This document shows positions 18,486 through 26,201 of a DNA stretch of 64,000 nt, piece after piece. Position numbers and translations under genes: made by a program. The stretch is from assembly GCA_017301995.1 (NCBI GenBank), contig JAFLEH010000001.1, positions 372,001-436,000 of the forward strand, written 5' to 3'. Below the pieces are notes generated by a model that was not told the origin of the DNA, ran no database searches, and saw only the letters and a list, made by a program, of their open reading frames with translations. This stretch comes from Verrucomicrobiota bacterium (lineage in GTDB: Bacteria; Verrucomicrobiota; Verrucomicrobiia; Verrucomicrobiales; Akkermansiaceae). Position 1 is the stretch's first letter, and each line of letters begins with the position of its first letter.

Positions 18486-19898
18486 TCATCCGTTTTGCGT
18501 CCCCATCAAGTAGGTGTCCATCGCTTTCGCCGCGCGCTTTCCATCGCCCATGGCCAGAATCACGGTCGCGGCGCCGCGGACGATGTCGCCGCCGGCGAAG
18601 ATGCCGGGAATGCTGGTCATGCCGGCGTCATCGGTGTCGATGTTGCCCCATTTGTTGAGCTTGAGGTCGGGGCAGGTGGCGGTTAGGAGCGGGTTGGCGC
18701 GGGTGCCGATGGAAACAACCACGGCATCGCAGTCCAGGACGAACTCGGAACCGGGAACCGGCTTCGGGCTGCGGCGGCCGGAGGCGTCGGGCTCGCCGAG
18801 TTCCATCCGCTGGCATTTCATGCCGCTCACCCATTTTTTGTCGTCTCCCAACACTTCGAGCGGCGCGATGAGGGTTTCGAATTCCACGCCTTCGGCCATC
18901 GCGTGGTGGACTTCCTCAAGCCGCGCGGGCATTTCCGCCAGGGTGCGCCGATAGACGATCATCGCGCGTTCGGCGCCGAGGCGTTTGGCGGTGCGCACCG
19001 CGTCCATTGCCACGTTGCCGCCGCCGACCACCGCCACGCGTTTCGCGCGGAGCACCGGGGTATCGGCGTTTTCGGCGTAGGCCTCCATCAGATTCACGCG
19101 GGTGAGGTATTCGTTGGCCGAATAGACTCCCTTGAAATTCTCGCCGGGCACGTTCATGAACACCGGCAGGCCGGCTCCGTTGGCGATGAAAATGGCATCG
19201 AAGGATTCGCGCAACTCGGGCAGGGTATAAGTGCGGCCCACCACCACATTGCACTCGATTTTCACCCCCGCCGCGACGAGTCGTTCGACCTCGGAGTCCA
19301 CGATCTCCTTGGGCAGGCGAAACTCGGGGATCCCATAAACCAATACGCCGCCGGGCTTGTGCAACGCCTCGTAAATCGTCACATCGTGCCCCAGTTTCAC
19401 CAGTTCGCCCGCGGCGGTTAGACCGGCGGGTCCCGCACCGACGACGGCCACCTTCCTGCCCGTGGCGGCGCGCGGTTCTATCGGAACCACCCCGGCATGG
19501 GCGCGCGCCCAATCAGCCACGAAGCGCTCCAGATAGCCGATGGCCACCGGTTTTCCCTTCACCCCGCGCACGCACTGGCACTCGCACTGGGTTTCCTGCG
19601 GGCACACCCGACCGGTCACGGCGGGCAGCGCGTTGTCGCCGAACAAACTGCGCGCGGCCGACGGCAGATCGCCATCGACGACGAATTCGAGAAACCGCGG
19701 GATATTGACCATCACCGGACAGCCCTGCACGCATTTGGGTTCCTTGCACTGGATGCAGCGCCGCGCCTCCAACAGCGCGAGCTGTTCGCTGAACCCGAGG
19801 TTCACCTCGCCGAAGTTCGCGGCGCGCGCGGCGGCATCCTGCTCCGGCATGTCATGCCGGTCGATCTTCATGCGGTCTTTGAGGGGTATGGTGCTCAC
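18486..19898 (-). CDS. nfnB: NADPH-dependent glutamate synthase small-subunit-like / NfnB
   Basis: A 470-residue FAD/NADPH and iron-sulfur protein. The N-terminus has CIQCKEPKCVQGCPVMVNIP and a second Cys cluster CPQETQCECQC. FAD (VVGAGPAGLTAAGELVKLG) and NADPH (VAVVGGGNVAMDAVRTAKRL) folds follow. It matches the large subunit of electron-bifurcating NADH-dependent ferredoxin:NADP oxidoreductase. The partner NfnA-type gene is 87 bp upstream, so NfnAB is preferred over GltD, which would sit with GltB. Confidence 0.85.
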   Translation of the reverse strand: MSTIPLKDRMKIDRHDMPEQDAAARAANFGEVNLGFSEQLALLEARRCIQCKEPKCVQGCPVMVNIPRFLEFVVDGDLPSAARSLFGDNALPAVTGRVCPQETQCECQCVRGVKGKPVAIGYLERFVADWARAHAGVVPIEPRAATGRKVAVVGAGPAGLTAAGELVKLGHDVTIYEALHKPGGVLVYGIPEFRLPKEIVDSEVERLVAAGVKIECNVVVGRTYTLPELRESFDAIFIANGAGLPVFMNVPGENFKGVYSANEYLTRVNLMEAYAENADTPVLRAKRVAVVGGGNVAMDAVRTAKRLGAERAMIVYRRTLAEMPARLEEVHHAMAEGVEFETLIAPLEVLGDDKKWVSGMKCQRMELGEPDASGRRSPKPVPGSEFVLDCDAVVVSIGTRANPLLTATCPDLKLNKWGNIDTDDAGMTSIPGIFAGGDIVRGAATVILAMGDGKRAAKAMDTYLMGTQNG

Positions 19899-19985
19899 GG
19901 GTGTTGGGGAAAGGTTCGGAAGCGGTATAAATGATTTCGGAAGAATAATGATCGGGAATGTTATCTTCTATCGGCACATCGCATT

Positions 19986-20825
19986 TCAGCCTCTGCCAAT
20001 CCTGCATTCTCCGTCGCTACAGCATTGGTTGGCCTTCTCCTCGAAATCACGGTAGGTGCCGAGACGGTCGGCCAACAGATCGAAATCCACCAGATGGCCG
20101 TCGAACTCCGGGCCATCCACACAGGCGAACAGGGTCGATCCGCCCACATCCACGCGGCATCCGCCGCACATGCCGGTGCCGTCCACCATCACCGGGTTCA
20201 GCGAAACGATCGTCTTGATCCCGTAGGGTCGTGTCAGGTTGGCCACCGCGCGCATCATCGGCACGGGACCGACCGCGTAAACGATATCCACGCCGCCGGC
20301 ATCGAGAATTTCCTTCGTGGCATCCGTGACGAATCCTTTCCGGCCATACGATCCGTCATCGGTGCAGACGACAACCTTGCCCAACCGCGAAAGCTCGTCC
20401 TCGAAGATCACCCATTCCTTCGAGCGTCCGCCGATCACGCTGATGACTTCCGCGCCGTTGCGGAAAAGCCCCTGCGCCATCGGGTGGACCACCGCGGTGC
20501 CCACGCCGCCGCCCACGCACACCGCGCGGCCGGAGGAGATCATCTCCGTGGGATGCCCCAGCGGCCCGGAAATATCGCGGATGGTATCGCCGGTTTCGAG
20601 CGCCACCAGTTCGCGGGTGGACTTGCCCACCGCCTGGATCACCAGCGTGATGGTGCCTTTCTCCGGGTCGGCGTCGGCGATGGTGAGCGGAATGCGCTCG
20701 CAGCCTTCGGCCTTGCGGACGATGACGAATTGCCCCGGTTGGCGGATTTTCGCAATGCGCGGGGCCTCGACGTCGAGGCGCGTGACATTCGGACTCAGTT
20801 GGGCTTTCGCGGTGATCAGATGCAT
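19986..20825 (-). CDS. nfnA: NfnA / SudB-type FAD/NAD-binding subunit
   Basis: 279 residues from MHLITAKAQLSPNVTRLDV. It belongs to the dihydroorotate-dehydrogenase electron-transfer/ferredoxin-NADP reductase family: FAD segment QPGQFVIVRKAEGCERIPLT, NAD segment CVGGGVGTAVVHPMAQGL, and a C-terminal [2Fe-2S] cysteine set GMCGGCRVDVGGSTLFACVD. The upstream open frame (30 residues) is discarded because it lacks family character. It pairs with the NfnB-type protein as a bifurcating transhydrogenase linking ferredoxin, NADH and NADPH. Confidence 0.85.
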   Translation of the reverse strand: MHLITAKAQLSPNVTRLDVEAPRIAKIRQPGQFVIVRKAEGCERIPLTIADADPEKGTITLVIQAVGKSTRELVALETGDTIRDISGPLGHPTEMISSGRAVCVGGGVGTAVVHPMAQGLFRNGAEVISVIGGRSKEWVIFEDELSRLGKVVVCTDDGSYGRKGFVTDATKEILDAGGVDIVYAVGPVPMMRAVANLTRPYGIKTIVSLNPVMVDGTGMCGGCRVDVGGSTLFACVDGPEFDGHLVDFDLLADRLGTYRDFEEKANQCCSDGECRIGRG

Positions 20826-20954
20826 GGAATCAAAGGGCTCGGATGGATTTCCCGGCCGAAGCCTCGCGATTTCGCCGCAGGGCGTCAAGCACCGGATGGC
20901 GCAGGGCAAACGCATTTGATTTTTGTTTCAGCGAAACGCAGAGACGGAGAGTGT

Positions 20955-21110
20955 GAAAAGTGCTTTGCCAACGGCTGGCCGGTGGTGGCCCACATCGGGC
21001 CGAAGATCACCTTCAAGGACGGCGACCCCAACAAATACAAACCGGGCCCGCCCTCGCTGCGTGCCGAGGGGTCCGCCAAGTGGGCAAGGTTTACAAATCC
21101 GTGCTTGCGT
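20955..21110 (+). pseudogene. Fragment of a paralog of the 44.3-kb lipoprotein gene
   Basis: 89 bp (20955-21043) are identical to 44644-44732. Translated similarity continues a few codons further (KYKPGPPSLRAEG versus KYKPDPPALREEV). The frame gives KCFANGWPVVAHIGPKITF. There is no start or downstream domain, so this is a remnant. It abuts the left IS66 remnant at the island edge. Confidence 0.75.
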
Positions 21111-21231
21111 GGAAAGCGGATTTCCCGCCTTCTACGCGGCGGCATCACCGGACGAGTCGCGGTTGACTCCTGCGCCTTTGGCTTCGTCGCCCTGCGGGCA
21201 CCCCGAGCAGGCCCTCATCCCCGTTTCCTGC

Positions 21232-21825
21232 CTTGCCCACATCGCCCGCAAGTTCAAGGAAACCCGCTCGGAGTTTCCGCGCATTGGCGCGCGCATCCTG
21301 CTGCTCATCGGCTCCATCTACCAGGTTGAGGCCCGCCTCAGGAAAGAAGGTGCCGGTCCGCTCGAGCGCCAGCGCGCCCGCTGGCTCGAATCCAGAAAAC
21401 CCTTCGACCATCTCCGCAAACTCGTGCGGCGGGTGATCCGCTTCCGCGGAATCACGCCCGGCAGCGGCTTTTACAAGGCGCTCAACTACGCCATCGAACA
21501 AACGCCACACCTCGAACCCTGCTTCATGGACGGCCGGATCGAGTGGGACAACAACCTCACCGAAAACGCCATCCGTCCGACCAAACTCGGTCACAAGAAC
21601 TGGATGTTCATCGGCGGGGAGCACACCGGCTGGCGCAGCGCGGTCATCTATACCTTCGTCGAACAAGTGCGCCGCCACGGTGCCGATCCGTTCGCCTACT
21701 TCGAGTGGGTGTTTGAGAAACTGATGCACAACCCGCCGCCGGAGCAACTCGCCGCCCTGCTGCCGTGCGAATGGATCAAGACCCGCCCCGCCGCAATGCT
21801 GACCGCCGAGGCCCGCATCGCATAG
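21232..21825 (+). pseudogene. IS66-family transposase, C-terminal fragment
   Basis: About 197 residues remain of an IS66 (TnpC-type) transposase. They begin in the region equivalent to CWAHARRKF (here CLAHIARKF), continue through YQVEARLRKEG, and include the terminal catalytic Glu stretch IEWDNNLTENAIRPTKLGHK and NWMFIGGEHTGWRSAVIYTF. The N-terminal zinc-finger and catalytic Asp regions are missing, so it is inactive. The 3' flank 21826-21883 is intact to the IS end. Confidence 0.88.
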
Positions 21826-21883
21826 ATGCCATAGCTCTGGCTCCTATGACAAAAATGCGAGAGGGGCTCTGTTGACCGCTTAC
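21826..21883 (+). mobile_element. Right end of IS66-family element (left copy)
   Basis: The non-coding tail after the transposase stop runs to CGCTTAC at 21877-21883, the complement of the GTAAGCG end typical of IS66 elements. The same tail, reverse complemented and almost identical, is at 43612-43680. Confidence 0.7.
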
Positions 21884-21887
21884 AGTT

Positions 21888-22095
21888 CGGCCTTGCACAG
21901 CATGCCTTGAAAATCCTGGGGTCTGGGGCTAGCCCCAGTCCGCGCGGCTGTTGCCGTCGCACTCCGCTGTGGAACAATCCAGGCCAAAAATTACGACCGC
22001 AACGGCACCAAACTACGACAGCAATTTGGAAACGGCACACGATAGCAATTCGGCCATCAACAGTTACGGCGTCAGCACGGCCTTGCACAGCAAAC
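21888..22095. repeat. Repeat-rich gene-free stretch after IS66 remnant
   Basis: It contains a 15-bp direct repeat CGGCCTTGCACAGCA (21888-21902 and 22078-22092), a perfect 16-bp palindrome CTGGGGCTAGCCCCAG at 21923-21938, and three ACGANNGCAA-like units near 22000-22060. No gene seen. Confidence 0.6.
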
Positions 22096-22515
22096 TCACC
22101 AATCTGGAAAACCTAGGGTTTTATTAGCCCATAGCGCATCCATCTCGGCAAGATATGCCTTATCCCGTGACTCAAGCCAACTATCGATTTCCGGAAACTT
22201 GTGTCTGACATCTCTTATCACAATGGCGGCCTTCTCGTCCTTCATGCCAAAGATTGAGTTAATGGCTATAATGCTCGCTACATAGAGTTTTGCCTTCTCG
22301 GGCCTACTCTCAGGTGGATCCGAGTGCCTTGCCGCATAGGCAGCTCCATTCAGGGCATGCAATGTGTTAGCAATAGTTGCGTTTCTCAATTCTGTTCTCG
22401 CGGCCCTCAATTGGAAGAACAGCCATAACAATATTGGAATCGCAATAAAGTTCAGCACTGCAAGACAGTTAAGAATTGCCCGGAGCCTCCCATCTCGAAA
22501 ATTATATGTTTTCAT
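22096..22515 (-). CDS. Small membrane protein, candidate immunity to the RHS domain upstream
   Basis: 139 residues from MKTYNFRDGRLRAILN; a TTG two codons earlier is an alternative start. One N-terminal membrane segment (LNFIAIPILLWLFFQL) is followed by a soluble helical part (ATIANTLHALNGAAYAARH, KFPEIDSWLESRDKAYLAEM). It starts 20 bp after the stop of the recombinase-RHS fusion on the same strand. It is AT-richer than the surrounding chromosome, like the RHS variable domains. No family recognised. The position matches cognate immunity genes of polymorphic toxins; assignment is by context only. Confidence 0.6.
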   Translation of the reverse strand: MKTYNFRDGRLRAILNCLAVLNFIAIPILLWLFFQLRAARTELRNATIANTLHALNGAAYAARHSDPPESRPEKAKLYVASIIAINSIFGMKDEKAAIVIRDVRHKFPEIDSWLESRDKAYLAEMDALWANKTLGFPDW

Positions 22516-22535
22516 GCTCAAATTCAGTAAAATTG

Positions 22536-24680
22536 CTATTTGAATCTGCCGGTGCCCTTTCCTGCGTTATACTCGGCACATGTGTATTCAATGACAAACT
22601 CTTTCTCGGCCTCATACCTGCTCCACATGCCGTTAGAACCGCCGCCGTATCCATTGTTGTTCAGCCACGTTGCAACCCCGTCAAAGGGCCTATCCTTTTC
22701 GTTCAAGTCCTTTTTTGGTTTTGTATCATGCAGAATTTTGATTCGCAGTGTGACCTTATCGCAACAACACCCGGACGGATCGCATAGTCGCGAAACCATT
22801 GTGTTTTTGTTCTTGGTTTTGCTCGCAAGCATATTTTCGACCAACGTCCCAAGATGCGCATCGAGCCCGTCCTCCGTAGTTTCAGCCATTTCCTTTGACC
22901 AGTATAAATTGTTATCATGCAAAGGAATATCCGGCGGCAACACCTCCTTTGGCAGGCCGAGATTTGCAGTAAACGGGTGGCATGCTAACGCATAGGCGTA
23001 ATAACACGTGTTATCTTTGGGAACATCCCATTTCATCTCGCCACCTCCAATAGAATGCCCAATGTATATGTATATTTCGCATTTGCTGACTTTGTGGCTA
23101 GTGATTGCATCTTCGTGCATTCCGAGAATATCGTAACGGCAAATCGGATCATTTTTCACAAGCCCATACAGGTTCACCCCACCTTGTTCTTCAATCGGGT
23201 CCCGGCTTGGCCATCTCCCGGTTAGCGGGTCGTACCAGCGGTACCCGTAGTAAGTTGCATGCATGCCTTTGGCGTGTTGGGGTGGCTTGTCCAAGGCATT
23301 CATTGGCAACGGTTTAGGAGGATTCCGGCAATCGGGAGGTATGGTCCGTTCGGGTGGCCGGACGGTGGCCGGCACGGGCGGATTCTCCTCCCTGCCGGGC
23401 GGTTTCGGGACCGTCAGGGGGATCGGGCCGGGGCTTGGATAGGTTTCCCGCATGGCTGGGGGAACCCCTATCACCTCCCCGCTACCGCCGCAAGGGGAAT
23501 CTGTCGGGCCACCCGGATTCGGGCCGCCGCCGGGAGGACCCGGTGGTTCGGGTGCCGTTGGTTCGGGCGGATCGTTGGGCGGGGTCTCGGGCGCGGGTGG
23601 CAATTCGGCAGGTTTCTGCGATTCGGGCTGTTCCGGCTCGCGGTAGCCGTGCTCGTAGTCCAGCGGCAGGGTTCCGTGCGGGTGGGTGCGCGCGTGGACA
23701 CCCGCGAGTTCCTCGATATTGACGTGGGTGTAGATCTGCGTGGTTTCTAGCCGCGCATGGCCGAGCATTTCCTGCACATAGCGGATGTCGGCGCCGTTGC
23801 GGTGCATGGCCGTAGCGCATGAATGGCGGAGCAGATGCACGGCTCCCGGCTTTTTGATTCCCGCGCGCTTGAGCAGGCCGGCGATCCAGGTGCCCAGATA
23901 AGCCGGGGTCAGCGGCGTGCCGTATCCGCTCAGAAACAGCCCGCTCTCGCCGGGCAGCCAGGCGAACAGCGGCCGGGATTCCGCCAGATAGCGGTCCAGC
24001 CAGAATGCGGCGCGGCCACCCACGGGCAGCAGGCGGCTTTTGCTGCCCTTGCCCTGGCGCACCAGCAGGGTGCGGGCGTCGGGGTCGTAGTCGGAGCGGT
24101 CGAGCCGGGTCAGTTCGGTGCGCCGGATGCCGGTGGCGTAGAGGACTTCGAGGATCGTCCGGTTCCGCAGGCCCATGGCGTCGGCGGGGTTGGGCAGGGA
24201 AAGCAGGCGGTCGATTTCCTCCTGGCTCAGGGCCTTGGGGAGGCGGCGGGACTGTTTCCGGGGCAGGTCGAGATCGGCCGCGGGGTTGGCGGGGAGGGTG
24301 CCGCAACGGCAGAGCCAGGCGAAGAAGCGGCGCACGACACCCAGCCTGCCGGTCTGGGTGTTGACCCCCAGCGGCTCGCCGGTGCGCGGCGAGCGGTATT
24401 GGTGAAGGTGGAGCTGATAGGCGGCGACGTCGGCGCGGGCGAAGGCGGCGGGCTTCGCAAGCTGGCGGGAATCCGACCATTCCAGAAATCCCCGCAGCGA
24501 CCAGCGGTTGAATTCGACGGAAGCAGGCGAAAGCGCCCGCGTGGCGAGATGTTCGAGAAACGCGGCGGCGTGGGATCTGAGGCTGGCGGCGGGTGGCGGC
24601 GCGGCAGGAGTGGCGGTTGCTCCGCCCTTGCGGCGGCCGCGCATTCCGATGATGTTGGGCATTCCGGGTTGGCCTGGCAT
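22536..24680 (-). CDS. Tyrosine recombinase fused to RHS tip and variable C-terminal domain
   Basis: 714 residues. Residues ~35-325 are a XerC/D-like tyrosine recombinase with a SAM-like core-binding half and a complete active site: Arg186 in ATGIRRTEL, Lys in GKGSKSR, HLLRHS (282/285), LGHAR His308 and Tyr317 in TQIYTHVN. Residues ~345-470 are a proline-rich linker. Residues 473-520 are the RHS repeat-associated tip (YYGYRWYDPLTGRWPSRDPI, then NLYGLVKND). Residues 521-714 are a cysteine-containing domain of unknown family with IYIYIGHSIGGG and YALACHPF. The frame is continuous with no stop across the joins. A 12-copy 21-bp array lies upstream and a possible immunity gene downstream. A later start (MPNIIGMRG, 24662) is possible. 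Confidence 0.75.
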   Translation of the reverse strand: MPGQPGMPNIIGMRGRRKGGATATPAAPPPAASLRSHAAAFLEHLATRALSPASVEFNRWSLRGFLEWSDSRQLAKPAAFARADVAAYQLHLHQYRSPRTGEPLGVNTQTGRLGVVRRFFAWLCRCGTLPANPAADLDLPRKQSRRLPKALSQEEIDRLLSLPNPADAMGLRNRTILEVLYATGIRRTELTRLDRSDYDPDARTLLVRQGKGSKSRLLPVGGRAAFWLDRYLAESRPLFAWLPGESGLFLSGYGTPLTPAYLGTWIAGLLKRAGIKKPGAVHLLRHSCATAMHRNGADIRYVQEMLGHARLETTQIYTHVNIEELAGVHARTHPHGTLPLDYEHGYREPEQPESQKPAELPPAPETPPNDPPEPTAPEPPGPPGGGPNPGGPTDSPCGGSGEVIGVPPAMRETYPSPGPIPLTVPKPPGREENPPVPATVRPPERTIPPDCRNPPKPLPMNALDKPPQHAKGMHATYYGYRWYDPLTGRWPSRDPIEEQGGVNLYGLVKNDPICRYDILGMHEDAITSHKVSKCEIYIYIGHSIGGGEMKWDVPKDNTCYYAYALACHPFTANLGLPKEVLPPDIPLHDNNLYWSKEMAETTEDGLDAHLGTLVENMLASKTKNKNTMVSRLCDPSGCCCDKVTLRIKILHDTKPKKDLNEKDRPFDGVATWLNNNGYGGGSNGMWSRYEAEKEFVIEYTCAEYNAGKGTGRFK

Positions 24681-24835
24681 GGGGAGATCCTACGACGGGC
24701 CGGGTGCGCAAGGCGAGCTTGACACGAGCCCCGGAAATCCGAATCACGGGATTGGTTTTGATTTGCGGGCGACATCCGGCTCTTTTCCTTCGGGCGGGAG
24801 ACGTTTGCACACGCCGCAGGGCCCTATTCACCCGC

Positions 24836-25087
24836 CGGAATGTTTCTCACACTCTCCGGAATGATGCTTACACTCTCCGGAATGTTTCTTACACCCGCCA
24901 AAATGTCTCTTACATTCGTCGGAATGATTCTTACACTAGCCAAAATGTTTCTTACATTCTTCGGAATGATTCTTACACTGACCTGAATGGTTCTTATATT
25001 CGTAGGAATGTTTCTTACATTGGCCCGAATGTTTCTTGTATTCGTCGGAATGTTTCTTGCACTGGCCTGAATGTCGCTTGCACCCGC
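24836..25087. repeat. Twelve tandem 21-bp repeats (iteron-like)
   Basis: Twelve contiguous 21-bp units share a core GAATGTTTCTTACAYT. Odd and even copies differ in their last bases, giving a partial 42-bp period. 21 bp is two helical turns, as in protein-binding iterons. Degenerate copies may extend on both sides. The array lies 156 bp upstream of the recombinase start. Because 21 is divisible by three, several frames stay open, but none has a credible start, so I do not call a protein here. Confidence 0.85.
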
Positions 25088-25241
25088 GGAAGTATTGCCC
25101 AACACCATCCGAGTTCCGCTCTTTCCGCATATTTTTCGTTCCAACCGATAGAATCCGCTTGCGTCCCGGAGACTCTGGCGGTTAGCTATCACCATCCCCG
25201 GCGGAAGTCCGGGAATATATCAACACCAACCAACCCACACT

Positions 25242-25973
25242 ATGCCGATATCCGAACAATCCTATGCGGACCGTCTGCAACGCGCCCGCCAACTCAATGC
25301 CGCCACAACCGGGTTCGCTCCCCCGTTCGTTCCGGCCGATCCGTCGCTCGCCCCCGCCGCGTTCGGGAGCTTTCTCGACGGGCTCGATACCTCGAACCTC
25401 GCCGTCGCCACCGCGCTGGCAGCCTGGCAGGAAGGTGCCACGGCGCGCTCCGCTCTGGTCACACGCCTCAAGGCGGACACCCTCCGCGCCCTGGCGCGGG
25501 TGAAAAGCAACCCGGCGTGGAAGGCGCACGTCCCCGCCGTGAAAGCCGCCGCCGACAAACTGCGCGGCTACAAGACGGCCAAACCCGCGCCTCCCGCCGA
25601 GCCGCAGCCGGACCAACCGGCCGCCACCCCGGCCAAGCCCGCCCGCGAACAGGGCGACCGCTCCTACGCCGACATCAAACAGCAGGGTGAAGTCCTGTTG
25701 GCCGCCCTGCGTCGCATCGCCGGATTCGATACCGGAGCGCCCGTGGATCTCACCACCGGGGCGCTCGGCGCGCTGGTGGGCCAGCTCGGCTCCGCGAACC
25801 AATCCGTGGCCGGCAAGGAACAGGCGCTCGCCGGAAACCGCGCCATCCGCCGGTCCGGATTCGATGGCGAAGGCGGCCTATCCGCCCGGATGAAGGCCAT
25901 CAAGGACGGCGTCCGCTCCCAATACGGCCAGTCCAGCCAGCAATTCCTCCAGATCAAATCCATCCGGCTCTGA
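25242..25973 (+). CDS. Helical hypothetical protein
   Basis: 243 residues, alanine- and lysine-rich and mostly helical: an N-terminal half (SYADRLQRARQLNAATTGF, ALAAWQEGATARSALVTRLK), a proline/alanine-rich linker around residues 115-135, and a C-terminal half (DIKQQGEVLLAALRRIAGF). No signal, membrane segment or catalytic motif. It follows the repeat array by ~155 bp and ends before a strong terminator. Codon use is GC-rich like core genes. Family not recognised. Confidence 0.65.
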   Translation: MPISEQSYADRLQRARQLNAATTGFAPPFVPADPSLAPAAFGSFLDGLDTSNLAVATALAAWQEGATARSALVTRLKADTLRALARVKSNPAWKAHVPAVKAAADKLRGYKTAKPAPPAEPQPDQPAATPAKPAREQGDRSYADIKQQGEVLLAALRRIAGFDTGAPVDLTTGALGALVGQLGSANQSVAGKEQALAGNRAIRRSGFDGEGGLSARMKAIKDGVRSQYGQSSQQFLQIKSIRL

Positions 25974-26022
25974 CCCAAAGTACTCTGGCCTGCCCGCCAC
26001 TCCGCGACCGATCAAACACCAA

Positions 26023-26060
26023 GCCCCGCCCCCTCCGCCGCGAGGGGGCGGGGCATTTTG
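26023..26060 (+). terminator. Strong rho-independent-type hairpin
   Basis: 13-bp GC arms (GCCCCGCCCCCTC / GAGGGGGCGGGGC) with a 6-nt loop are followed by ATTTTGTTT, 50 bp after the stop of the helical gene. It separates that gene from the PA14-protein operon. Confidence 0.85.
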
Positions 26061-26113
26061 TTTCCCGAAGAACCACATTATTGGGTTTCCGGGAGTGCTC
26101 CAGGGCTGAAACA

Positions 26114-26186
26114 GGTCCCAAAATCGGCCAAGTGGTCCCAAAATCGGCCATGATGAAGATTTTTATTGCGCGGGTTAGGCTAACCC
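26114..26186. promoter_or_regulatory. Candidate control region of the PA14-RHS operon
   Basis: Two direct 17-bp copies GGTCCCAAAATCGGCCA (26114-26130 and 26134-26150, period 20) are followed by an AT-rich patch and then a perfect inverted repeat GGGTTAG-G-CTAACCC at 26172-26186. This cluster lies directly before the first gene of the operon. Operator role is inferred. Confidence 0.45.
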
Positions 26187-26201
26187 CTATCACGGTTAGG
26201 C

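Noticed and set aside
20025-21329. 434-residue + strand frame over nfnA
   Set aside because: It is the complement of a convincing flavoprotein gene; only the small 20955-21110 remnant has independent homology.
24836-25087. CRISPR array
   Set aside because: The 21-bp units are contiguous with no unique spacers, and no cas genes are near.
24704-25690. Long + strand frame through the 21-bp repeats (heptapeptide RNVSYxx)
   Set aside because: Open frames exist in several phases simply because 21 is divisible by three. It overlaps the well-supported gene at 25242 in another frame and has no credible start.
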